From positions 29,558,800-29,622,799 of the forward strand of contig CM018690.1 of assembly GCA_009363875.1 (NCBI GenBank): DNA of 64,000 nt, read 5' to 3'. This stretch comes from Mikania micrantha (Eukaryota > Streptophyta > Magnoliopsida > Asterales > Asteraceae). Below are positions 50,319 to 60,134 of the stretch, piece by piece. The notes under the pieces are model-generated. The model ran no database searches, was not told the DNA's origin, and worked only from the letters and a program-made list of their open reading frames with translations. The stretch's first letter is position 1; every line of letters starts with the position of its first letter. Made by a program: the position numbers and the translations under genes.

Positions 50319-51880
50319 TCACCATATCTATTATACAATAGTCGTATTACATCATGATGGACCATTTAGCATGTACAAATCACGTATTGATATTCCTAGT
50401 CCATGAGTTCTAATAACAAGGTTTCTAAAATTATCAAGTTTTCATATAAAGCACTATTAACCAAGTTGAAGCATAATGTTTGTTAATAATATCATTAGTG
50501 ACTATAACACATTATTTTATCTACAATATTCACCTAATATCATCACTTAGCAAGTTCTTGCAAAATAAAGTTACTATAAATAGTAACTTTGTTAAAGTAC
50601 ATATAAATGAGCATCCTAAATATCTCCAAACCATTTTCATTTCAATATCGTCATAAAATATCAATAATCATTGTTCAAAGTTTCATGCATGGCCATAAAA
50701 CATCATTTAGCAAATCTTGTAGTTTAAAAGTTACTAAAAATATTAACTATGTCACCTAAGCCATTTAAGACCATTTTTAGCATAACAAATCATAACAAGC
50801 ATCCTTATATCATCAAATATCATGTTTCAATATCCAAAATCATTCAAAAGGCCATAGATCGTGCATGCATGTAGGTATTCATGAACACCTCATAGGTTTA
50901 TGAACCCAAATCACACTTTCATCAACAAAATACATCATAGATCATCTTAAATCATCTTAGATCATCAAAATCAGTAGAAATATCGTCAAACCTAGATCTA
51001 AAAGTCGTGCATGTGTAGAATAAGTGCTTGCATGTGTGATCTAGTGCATGCATGTGTGTAGAAGTGTTTTTATGCTACCAAGGGTGTTGGGTTGCCTTCC
51101 AAGAACTCTAGATTGCAAAAATGATGAACAAAAGCAGCCTCTAGTGTTCCTGGACAGCAAAGGTTTGCAGAAACAAGGTGATGATGTTGATCCTCAAGCC
51201 CATTAATCTTCTTCTTCAAGCTTTCTAAGTGTTTCAAGCTTCAAGCACCTCAAGAATGGCTTCCCAAGTGATTTCTGGAGTTTCTAGGGTGGTTGCAGGT
51301 GATCTAGGAGGGGTATAACCGAGAGGATTGCTTCTGAGTTTAGAAGACATGATTATGGTAGGATAGAAATGATTTTTGAGTTGCTCAAGAAGATAATCTG
51401 CAGTCCCACTTGTCAGGCGCATCGAGATCGGGCGTAACGCGCGGATGACTCTCATCCGGCTCCCCCCATTCCTTCTCGCGCGCATCGCCAGGCAGCAAGA
51501 GTTGGTTCCGGACGTAGCGCCTGGGCCTCCGGATGAGCCCAATAGGCCCAATTTCATAGTTTGAGTCTGTTTTCGCTCGTTTCTCGACTGTAACGCGTCG
51601 TTTTAGCATCGTTTGAACTCTAACCGTCAATTATTAGTCATAATTGACCCGTGAAGTGTTCTTGTGCCTAACTTGTGACGTTCACCAACGTTCGTGACTT
51701 CTGACACGTGTGAGTGGTTTTTCGATAATTCCTCGAATTATCCTGTTGTGTGACTGTGTTTGTACTGTAGTGACACGTGTCACACTAAATTAAGCTAATT
51801 CTGGTGACACGTATGCAAAGGCTAATTAAATAAACATTTAATTAAAATAATATCTGACCTGGATTTTGTGGGGTGTCACA
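50319..51880 (-). mobile_element. LTR B, second part
   Basis: Resumes LTR B after C and runs to GGGGTGTCACA. CCACA at 51881-51885 copies 41407-41411. It parallels the right half of the 20098-23105 solo LTR ('gtgcatgtgtagaataagtg', 'cgtttctcgactgtaacgcg'). The two parts sum to about 2.88 kb. Confidence 0.88.
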
Positions 51881-52280
51881 CCACACGAGGCTAGGCGTAC
51901 CGCCTGGATTATTATAATCCAAATATTTCCTGGTTAGTCTGCGCACACCGCGTCAAGTGGAGGTGGCATGCCAGGCGTACCGCCTAGGCCCAAACTTTGG
52001 TCCTTGGCGTACCGCCTGGCCTGCAGAATGAGCCTAATTGGCCCAATTTTGTTGTTTAAGCTCGTTTTTCGGTTATTTCGTGTTTACGAACATTGTTTTG
52101 TGACTTTAATCATAAATTAGCTTAGTATGGGTTCGTATAATGCTTAATTATAGTTCAATTACGTTTTGGTTCGTTAAATTTCACCAACGTACGTTAATCG
52201 AGACTCGTGTGTGCGTTTTCCGATAATTTGACAAATTATCGCTCAGTTGTTCACGTTTGGACTGTTGTGCCACGTGTCAC
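51881..52280 (-). mobile_element. LTR A, second part
   Basis: Resumes LTR A after B with the promoter-side end of the LTR. Three AGGCGTACCGCCT-type palindromes occur at 51893, 51973 and 52006. It is cut at 52280 (GTCAC) by the Copia element, within 'gccacgtgtcac', a word that lies close to the end of the sister LTRs. Confidence 0.78.
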
Positions 52281-52863
52281 TGTAGGACCAACTAGGAGCT
52301 CGGAAACAAACCGATTCCAAGGGAAATCTGCTTGACAGCCTCTGGAATAGTGCGGAATCCTATTCCAGGGTTTTCCAATCGAAATCAACAGCAACCGTGG
52401 TGAATCGAGTGTGTAGAATCAACTTGCGAGTGAGAATCGATCAACACGGGTTGAGAATCGAAGTTGGACGTGAAGAATCGCTCAAAACTTCAAGGGTTTG
52501 ACACTAGAGTGCACTGGGAAGAATGAGGACTCGGGAAAAGTTAGGTTTGAAATGATTTGAACATGTATTTATAGACTGTAGTCATTCCGCCGAATGAGTG
52601 GCCGAAACAACTCATTCGGCGAATGACTCATTCGCTGAGTATAGTCATTCGCTATTCTCATTCGGCGAATGACTTCATTCGTTAGAGTCATTCGCCCGAA
52701 TGAGTCATACTCATACTCAAATATTAATTAATCAATTCAAACAATCATATAATCAATATTAAACATTAAGAACAATGTATAAAGACAACTTCCATTAATA
52801 TAACTTTAATCTTTACAAGATGATTAGTACAAAATTGAACTAGGGACATTAAGTGCATCAACA
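52281..52863 (-). repeat. 3' LTR of the Copia element
   Basis: 583 bp; on the minus strand it begins TGTTGATGCA after the purine tract and ends TTGGTCCTACA. TATA box CTATAAATA at 52566-52574. A dense array of CATTCGGCGAATGA-type words (about 52580-52700) lies directly upstream of it. It matches the visible 369 bp of the other LTR with few differences, implying fairly recent insertion. Confidence 0.9.
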
Positions 52864-52876
52864 AACTCCCCCTTGG
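52864..52876 (-). other. Polypurine tract of the Copia element
   Basis: On the minus strand AAGGGGGAGTT directly precedes the 3' LTR start TGTTGATG. This is the usual position for plus-strand DNA priming. Confidence 0.85.
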
Positions 52877-52883
52877 ACCTAGT

Positions 52884-53072
52884 TCAGCTCTTGGAAGTGT
52901 CTTTCTTGAAGTATTTCTCAGTGATAGCTTTCCAGTCTGCTCCAGCATGAATCTTGAATATACTGCAGAGACGGATCACTCTTATAAACTGTAGGGCTTG
53001 TACCATGTCCTGTACATCAAAGAAATTTTGATGACGAAACAATGCTTGGACATCTTTGTGGGACAAATTGGT
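52884..53072 (-). pseudogene. In-frame extension of the downstream ORF past a TAG
   Basis: The same frame stays open for 62 codons after the TAG at 53073, with ordinary protein-like composition (LFRHQNFFDVQDMVQ). It ends at a TGA just before the purine tract. It is either a nonsense mutation in this copy or a readthrough tail. Confidence 0.55.
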
Positions 53073-55094
53073 CTACCACACTGGCTCAAAAATCCGTACT
53101 GTCTCCCACTTCTTATCTTTGCATAGAATGATCACAGCTTCTCCAGTACGTCTGTCATAATACCACCATGGGAAGCCTTCCATAAAATCTTGACGCATCT
53201 TTCTCAAAGGAATCTTCTTCAAGACTTTAGGAGGAAGCCACTTCAGGATAACTTTATGCTTTCGGGTGTCTCCATCAATCTCTGGCAGATAATAACGTTC
53301 AGGCTGTTGAGGCTGAAAGTTCACCCGTCTCTTTCTGTACTCATACTGGATTTGTCGAGAGAACCAGGCAGACATCCCTGAATCTTCACTGTACAGCATC
53401 CTCAGACGTGCTAAATGATTGACTTCAAAGCCTGGCAAAGTCTTAAAGTCATGGGGATGATTGAAATAATCAATTCCTCTTTCTCTCTTCACCGCATAGC
53501 ACCCTAGATCATGAAAGTATGCCCAGCTCAGAATTTGACCTCTAGCCTTGTAGCCTTTGGTTCTGTAGACTTTCTTATGTGTAGCTGGCAACTTCATGGT
53601 GCTTTCCTTCTTGAGAACCTCCCAGTAGGCTTCCCATTTCTCTTTTCTTTTCTTTTGATCATCAGCTTCGGCTTTGCTAACCTCAACTTGTTCTTCTAAG
53701 TATCGGATCAGTAGATCTTCAGTAGCTGGATCAAACTGATCAATAAATGTGGGAAGCTCTTCCTCAGCTGATGTATACTTCGGATACTCCTCCTCGGTTA
53801 TGTCCTCCAGAATGACCTCATCAATGTCATCAAAAGGTTCTGGAGATGGTTCATCAAACACTGGTACAGAGGAATCATCAGCAACAACATCATCTGGGTT
53901 AAGCCTGAACAGTTCTACAATCTGTTCCTTAAATAGGCAATGTATAATTTCTACCTCCTCCTTGTCATAGCTAACTGAGTGTTGTATAATGCCTTGAGCG
54001 TCAAGAATCATAGTGAGAGTCTCGTCCAATTGACGTCTCACAGGCACAGCTTCTACTTCCTCAGTAGCATCAGGTTCAGCAGTCTTTGTGGGAGAAGATG
54101 GAGGAGGAGCCTGTTTCTTCTTGTCGTTGGCTTTCTTGGACCGGATCTCAGATGTAGAAGGGGCTTGATCATCATTATCATCATCATTACTTGATGAACC
54201 AAAAGACCCACTTCCTGATCCGTCCTTGTCATCATCATCAGATTCATCATCTTTCTCTGAATCCTCATAGTCAACCTTTTCCTCCTCAGACTCTTCTTCT
54301 TCTTCTTCTTCATCTTCTTCTTTGTCTGATTCATCGGAATGAGCAACAATGCCTTCAATCCTGGGAGTGCTATCCTTGAGACTGTCAAGCTCATCAGCTA
54401 GTCTAGCATTCTCAGTCTCTAAGGACAGGATCCGGTCACTGAAATCAGTGACAGTTAATGCCAACTGATGATGCTCATCGATATATTTCAGCAACTGTTC
54501 TTCTTGCTGGGCTGATCTGGCTCTGAGGTCTGCTCTTTGATCCGTAGCTTGAAGCAACAGTGCATCCTGATCAGTTATCCTCTGAGTAAGTTGAGCGATA
54601 ACCAGATCCTGCTCTCTACTATTCCTTTCCTGCTCCATATTCCTCTCCATCAGTCTTAGTATCATACTGTTCAGTGTGCTCAGCTGATCAACAACTGAAA
54701 CAGTAGGTATAGACATGTCAGCCCGTGAGATGGAGGGACCAGCAGAAGCAGTAGAGAATATGGGAGCCTGAGTCATAGAGGTGGTCAGAGAAGCAGTGGT
54801 AGCATGAACATGAGTAGCCCTTGACCGTGTCAGTGAAGAAACTGAGACAGCTGCTACTAATGTGACAGTAGTTGTAGCAGCTGTCGTCAGTTCTGACCTC
54901 CTCTGGAAAGAAAACCTAGATCTCTTTCCTCTCCCAGCCCGAGAAGATGTAGACTGAAAAGCAGCAGCAGACATAACTGCAGTAACAGGAGCAGAAGACC
55001 GAGGAGGTGGAGAAAGATCAAACTCTGGAATAAATAAAGGATCAGTAACCTCCTCCATCTCTTCTTCACTCCTCTTCCTTTTCCTCTTTGTCAT
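53073..55094 (-). CDS. Copia extra gene, downstream ORF
   Basis: ATG at 55094 overlaps the upstream ORF's stop as ATGA. It gives 673 residues to a TAG at 53073-53075. Visible parts: a basic start (MTKRKRKR), Ser/Thr/Ala-rich stretch, a probable coiled coil (about 160-240, regular Leu/Glu/Gln spacing), a strongly acidic Asp/Glu/Ser tract (about 255-315), then a more ordered, aromatic-rich C-terminal third. I see no clear transmembrane segment, so a membrane envelope role is doubtful. The position after pol matches the 'envelope-like' ORF of Sireviruses. After the TAG the same frame stays open to 52884. Function unknown. Confidence 0.7.
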   Translation of the reverse strand: MTKRKRKRSEEEMEEVTDPLFIPEFDLSPPPRSSAPVTAVMSAAAFQSTSSRAGRGKRSRFSFQRRSELTTAATTTVTLVAAVSVSSLTRSRATHVHATTASLTTSMTQAPIFSTASAGPSISRADMSIPTVSVVDQLSTLNSMILRLMERNMEQERNSREQDLVIAQLTQRITDQDALLLQATDQRADLRARSAQQEEQLLKYIDEHHQLALTVTDFSDRILSLETENARLADELDSLKDSTPRIEGIVAHSDESDKEEDEEEEEEESEEEKVDYEDSEKDDESDDDDKDGSGSGSFGSSSNDDDNDDQAPSTSEIRSKKANDKKKQAPPPSSPTKTAEPDATEEVEAVPVRRQLDETLTMILDAQGIIQHSVSYDKEEVEIIHCLFKEQIVELFRLNPDDVVADDSSVPVFDEPSPEPFDDIDEVILEDITEEEYPKYTSAEEELPTFIDQFDPATEDLLIRYLEEQVEVSKAEADDQKKRKEKWEAYWEVLKKESTMKLPATHKKVYRTKGYKARGQILSWAYFHDLGCYAVKRERGIDYFNHPHDFKTLPGFEVNHLARLRMLYSEDSGMSAWFSRQIQYEYRKRRVNFQPQQPERYYLPEIDGDTRKHKVILKWLPPKVLKKIPLRKMRQDFMEGFPWWYYDRRTGEAVIILCKDKKWETVRIFEPVW

Positions 55095-56356
55095 TCTCCC
55101 CCAATCCAAACAGTCTCAAACTCCTCATCAGGTGTATCCTCTGAATCAGGACTATCAGCCTCATCAGCACCAGCTCCACCTTCATTTTCACTTGAGTCCT
55201 CTGACTCATCTTCATCTGCTGCAGATGTAGTGACTGTAGTATCAAGAGGAATAGACACTGTGGAGGTTGTAGTCATCAAGAAATCCAACTCCATCAATGA
55301 ATCAATGTCAACCTCGTCATCTGCAGCTAAGGAGGTGCTAACTCCAGCATCTGTACCAATATCAGCACTAACACCAACAGTGCTCACCACAACTGTACTA
55401 ACACCAGCATCACCAGAATCACTAACACCTGCACCTCCAGCACCACCAACACCTTCACCTGCAGCACCACTAACACCTTCACCTGCACCAGTATCATCAT
55501 CCTCATCACCACTAGGCACAACTATGTCCTCCATATCTGAGTCAGAATCATCATGTCTCCATCTCCGATCAACATGGGCTATGTAATCTGGCCTAGAGAG
55601 ATGACCAAATAAGGATCTAGTAGCAGGCTTCCTTTCTTTGCCTCTGTATGACATCACCCTGTTGAGGGTGAGATCATTCATATGCTCCAGCCTGATAATG
55701 TCAGCATTGATCTTCGGCAAGTCAGGTAACTGAGCATCTATCAACTGCTGCAGGAACCTTGGGTACATCAGAAATTTCTTGTCTCCCTTCAAAGCTACGT
55801 TCTCCTTCATGTGAGTGAAAACCATCTCAGAAAAGTTGAATGGTCTGTTCAGCACAAGTGCAACAAAGGCACACTGTATAGTCTCTCGCATGTCATCAAA
55901 TCCTCCTCTCCTGGATCCAAGACAGTGAATCAGAACGTGAGCGAGATACTTAAACTGCGGAGACATATAAGCTTTGTTGAGAATCCCAGCTCCTAGATCT
56001 CCCTCATACTTGCATCTCATAAAGCAGCCACGAACCAAGTAGCGATCTAACAAATAAGGCTGATCAGGAGGATCCTGAAAACCACAAATTCTCCTGATGT
56101 GCTCGGCTGAAATAACTACATCATGCCCAAGAACCTTCCCTCTGATCACTGGAGGTTTAGCCTCACAATCTATCTCTGCCGAAGCCTAGAAATCCTGTTG
56201 ATGCGACTGATATGGCACATGTATAGTGGAGATGGCAGTAAAGATCCTCGAACGCCTGAGAAAGGTAATAATCTCAGTGTAGTGCTTGGTGTTCGGAGTG
56301 GTAATATCCAGATGTGCGCATATGTTGTTCTTCGTCACTGATTTATATCCAGCCAT
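55091..56356 (-). pseudogene. Copia extra gene, upstream ORF with one in-frame stop
   Basis: ATG at 56356 starts MAGYKSVTKN; a TAG at 56186-56188 follows after 56 codons. The frame then stays open to the TGA at 55091-55093. The first 250 residues look globular (CGFQDPPDQPYLLDRYLVRG); the rest is an acidic, Gly/Ala/Val/Ser-rich low-complexity tail. A splice-acceptor-like 'tctctgattttcag' ends one base before the ATG. I do not recognise a characterised domain; such ORFs accompany Sirevirus-type elements in composites. Confidence 0.65.
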
Positions 56357-56357
56357 T

Positions 56358-56806
56358 CTGAAAATCAGAGAAATACACATGTCAGAACAACAGAATCAAA
56401 TCAGAACAGTTAACAGATAAATCAATTTGGCCAAATGTAATTGATTTGGCCGAATGTAATTGATTTGGCCGAATGACAAGTCATTCGCCGAATGAGTTTC
56501 ATTGGCCGAATGATCTTCATTCGCCGAATGAGACATTCTTCGAATGAAGTCATTCGCCGAATGGCGTCATTCGGCTGTCTTTTGAAATTCAAACACCAGT
56601 TTTCAAAAAATCAAATCAGTCCATAAAAATCAGATATCTATGCTCAGAATCGACCGACTAACAAATTTAAAACATGAATCATGTGATTTCAAGTCCAATT
56701 TGACAGTTTATTACAAGGGCGAAATGGAAAACCCTAAAACCCTAAAATTTGTTCGGTTTTTGATGATTTCACGGTCAGAACTTGATGATATTCGATCCCA
56801 ATGTAC
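56358..56806 (-). other. Possible 5' UTR intron of the Copia extra gene
   Basis: Minus strand: donor TATCAG before GTACATTGG (GT at 56806-56805) and acceptor 'ttctctgattttcag' (AG at 56359-56358), giving 449 nt. The ATG follows after one base. Sequence-only prediction. Confidence 0.45.
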
Positions 56807-56959
56807 CTGATATAACAATAAAGAAGATAATCAGTGTCTTGGTGAGTAGGAAGCACGAGAAAAAGAACGACCGAAGAAAGATGTTTTTCGGGCGAATGAA
56901 AACACACAGTAGGGGCGAATGAAGTTTAGGGCGAATGAGGTAGATTTCCAGATTAACTG

Positions 56960-57135
56960 TTTATATAGGGTCCCACATTCACCGAATGTGAATGGCGAAT
57001 GAGTCATTCGTTATTCAGTCATTCGCCGAATGAGACTGACGAATGAGTCATTTGTCACAAGTCATTCGCACAAGTCATTTGCCGAATGAAATCATTCGGC
57101 CGAATGAGTGAATCTCTCATTTCATTCGGTTGAAT
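56960..57135 (-). promoter_or_regulatory. Internal promoter-like module before the extra gene
   Basis: Minus strand: an array of CATTCG(G)C(C)GAATGA words (57135 to about 56975, including perfect CATTCGGCCGAATG at 57093-57106), then TATATAAA at 56960-56967. The last array word is 8 bp from the TATA box; in the LTR the spacing is 8-9 bp. Further GAATGA/CATTCGCC words follow at 56880-56950 and 56410-56580. The same architecture in the LTR makes a promoter likely but untested. Confidence 0.55.
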
Positions 57136-57759
57136 GAAGATATGAACTCCAAAACACAAGTTGTTTTCAAAATTTTACCTTTGGAATCAGAAAAATTGAT
57201 GACAATTATGAAGATATGTCTGATTGGTTCAGGATTCAGATATGACAGACATCCGAACCTACAAATGATCATCTAAACTAAAATTGAAAATAGAAAATCT
57301 TTTTGTATTTTTCTGAAACAAAATTACGATTGTACAACTAGTAACTAAAGACAAAGAAACACATGTTTTTGTGAGAAGTCTATTGATAAAATAACACATA
57401 CATCTAATCACATCACATCAGCTTCATTGAATGTTTCACCTCAGACACATTTGTCTTACGATACGATTACTGATATATTTGTCCAATCTTAAACCATGCA
57501 ATACACAACTACTAAACAAACTTTATGATCACTCATGGTTTCTGATTGAGTTCCCCATTTCATTTCACCATTAAAGATCAAAATCAGTTTATAACTCATT
57601 TCTGTATATCTTAATACCAGTCATCATAAATTCAATAAGATTTCAATTTTATTATCTTTTTGTATTTTTTCTTGTTCTATCCAAATGGACGGCTTCAGCT
57701 AGGTTCGTCCCAGCAATATGGCACGTGTATGGAATCGAACTTAATTAGTTCAAGTATTT

Positions 57760-57895
57760 CTCAAGCTTAATACCAGCTTGCTTTTATTTTTCTTCAAGCT
57801 TAATACCAGCTTGTTTTTCTTTTTCTTTAAGCTTAATACCAGCTTGTTTTCCTTTTTCTTCAAGTTTAATCCAGCTTGTTTTTGTTTTTCCTTGA
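57760..57895 (-). repeat. Purine-rich tandem repeat in the Copia spacer
   Basis: Four copies of a 33-38-bp unit, 'caagcttaataccagcttg' plus a T/C run, so purine-rich on the element's sense strand. Sireviruses are reported to carry repeated polypurine tracts; whether these belong to that class is open. Confidence 0.7.
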
Positions 57896-58338
57896 TTGAA
57901 GCCTCATTTGATTCCATGATAACCGGTGTATGCTTGATTTGAGTCAAAAACTATTTCTCACATAAGTGGTTTTATAAAACAGATTCCACAAATCAGACTT
58001 TCTAAGTTATCACAAGCTGTTTATTCATTTGTAGAGTTGGCCTATCAGTACGTCACATCCTAAATTTCTTGTGTGTTCAGCTTACACATTCACTTTAGCT
58101 TCTATGACATGATAGATTAATGTATTACTTTCTTAAAAAAAAACTTTCTCATTTTTCATAATTTTTTAATGTTTTTGGTTTTTTCAAATTTTTAATGTTT
58201 TTGGTTTTTCAAATTGCATACTTTTTCTCCCCCTAAAAACCTAAAACAGAAAATCTTTTTGTGTTTTTGTTTAGAATAATGAAATAACAGAAATACTGAA
58301 TTAAAAGAAATAACATAAATAACTAATAAAAACGATGA

Positions 58339-60134
58339 TCATTTGTTAGATTCAGATGAAGGTAGGACTTCATCCTTTTGGAAAACACCATTAGCCGATA
58401 ACAGATATAAAAATCTGGGTTTATCAAAAGCTTTTGTGAAAAGATCGGCTTTCTGGTGATCAGTGTGAATTTTAACAACATCGATTAATTTCTTTTCAAA
58501 GCAATCACGTATGAAGTGATATTTAATGTCGATGTGTTTTGTTTTCGAGTGCTGAACAGGATTTTTAGTGACAGCTATGACAGCAGTGTTATCAACATAT
58601 ATAGGAGTGTTAGAAAAGTGTTACCCATAGTCCCTGAGTTGATGTTGGATCCAGATGATCTGAGAACAACAACTAGCAGCAATGTATTCAGCTTCACAGG
58701 TTGAAGTAGACACCGACGTCTGCTTCTTGCACTGCCAGGTAACTAATCGGGTTCCAAAGAACTGACATCCCACAGATGTTGATTTGAAATCTCTCTTGCA
58801 ACCACCATAATTCGAGTCACTGTATGCAGTAAGTTCAAAATTATCATCATTAGGGTACCATAAACCAAGATCCGGTGTACCCTTCAGATAACGCATAATC
58901 CTCTTAACAGCAATGAGATGGGAGACTCTTGGTTTCGACTGATAACGTGCACACAAGCATGTGGCAAACATGATATCTGGCCGAGAAGTAGTAAGATACA
59001 TAAAAGATCCAATCATTCCTTGGTACAGAGTGGCATCAATTAATTCCCCCTTCTCATCTGGTGTAATCCTGTGATTGACAGCCAGTGGGGTACCAACAGG
59101 CTTTGCATCAGACATACTGAACCGGCTCAGAATGTCACCAACGTATTTGGTTTGATGAATGAAAATCCCTGCATCAGACTGATCCACCTGTAGTCCTAAG
59201 AAAAATTTCATCCACCTGTTGAACAATTCCCTTTGAATTGCAGAAATTTTCCATGTTATGGTTCTTGAATTCTGTTCCGTTGTCTGTTCTGAGTATTCGA
59301 ACCTTGAGCTTATAAAGAGATTCAAGTTTGGTAACCAATACTTGAATACAATCAAAAGTTTCATATTTCTCCTTCAGAAAGAACACCCAAGAGTATCTGG
59401 AAAATTCATCAGTAATGACAAAAAAAGTATTGATCTCCAGCTATACTCTTACGACTAACAGGACCAAAAAGATCCATATGAAGAAGCTCAAGTCGAACAG
59501 TGATTGAGTGATACTTCTTTGGTTTGTGAGACTGCTTGACTTGCTTGCCCTTTTTGCAGGATACACAGACATCAGACAGCTTGAAATTCTTCAGACTAAC
59601 CCCTTCAACCAGATTGTTGTGTACCAGGTGATTCATCTTGCGTAGACTCAAATGACCCATCCTCTTATGCCAAAGTATTGAATCTTTCTCAGTTGCCTTT
59701 GTCATAAAACATGAAGCTGTGGAGGATGTTGTTGAAGCTGTGGCCATGTTGAGTACATACAAGTCTTGATTTCTGGGAGCTGACAATAAGATCCAATCTT
59801 CAGGGATAACCACACCTTCTTTAAGAAAGTAACATTTGGAGTCATCAAAGAGAACCTTGTACTGTTTATCACAAATCTGTGATACAGATAGAAGATTATT
59901 CTCCAATTGCTTGACATATCTGACTTTGTCAAATGTTACTTGCCCATTTGATAACATTCCCTCTCCCGTGATAAAACCACCTTTGTCACCCAAAAAAGCT
60001 ACATATCCACCATGAACAGATTGAACATTTGAGAGTAGAGAGATATTTCCAGTCATATGCCTTGAAGCCCCACTATCGACAATCCAAGAGCTGTTTAGAG
60101 CAGCTGTTGGGCATTTTGCACAAAAATAAGACAA
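58339..60134 (-). pseudogene. Copia pol remnant: protease, partial integrase, RNase H
   Basis: In order: aspartic protease (SWIVDSGASRHM), pre-integrase zinc region (WHKRMGHLSLRKMNH), start of the integrase core with TDNGTEFK. A frameshift lies in a run of seven T near 59430. At about 59200 the integrase text jumps straight into the end of reverse transcriptase (KFFLGLQVDQSDAG), so the rest of integrase and the catalytic part of reverse transcriptase are deleted. RNase H follows (AYSDSNYGGC, CEAEYIAA), broken by TAA at 58621-58623 and continuing in frame to 58339. Not functional. Confidence 0.88.

Noticed and set aside
53190..55996. Plus-strand ORFs opposite the Copia extra gene
   Set aside because: Ser- and Pro-rich antisense shadows of the long minus-strand ORFs.
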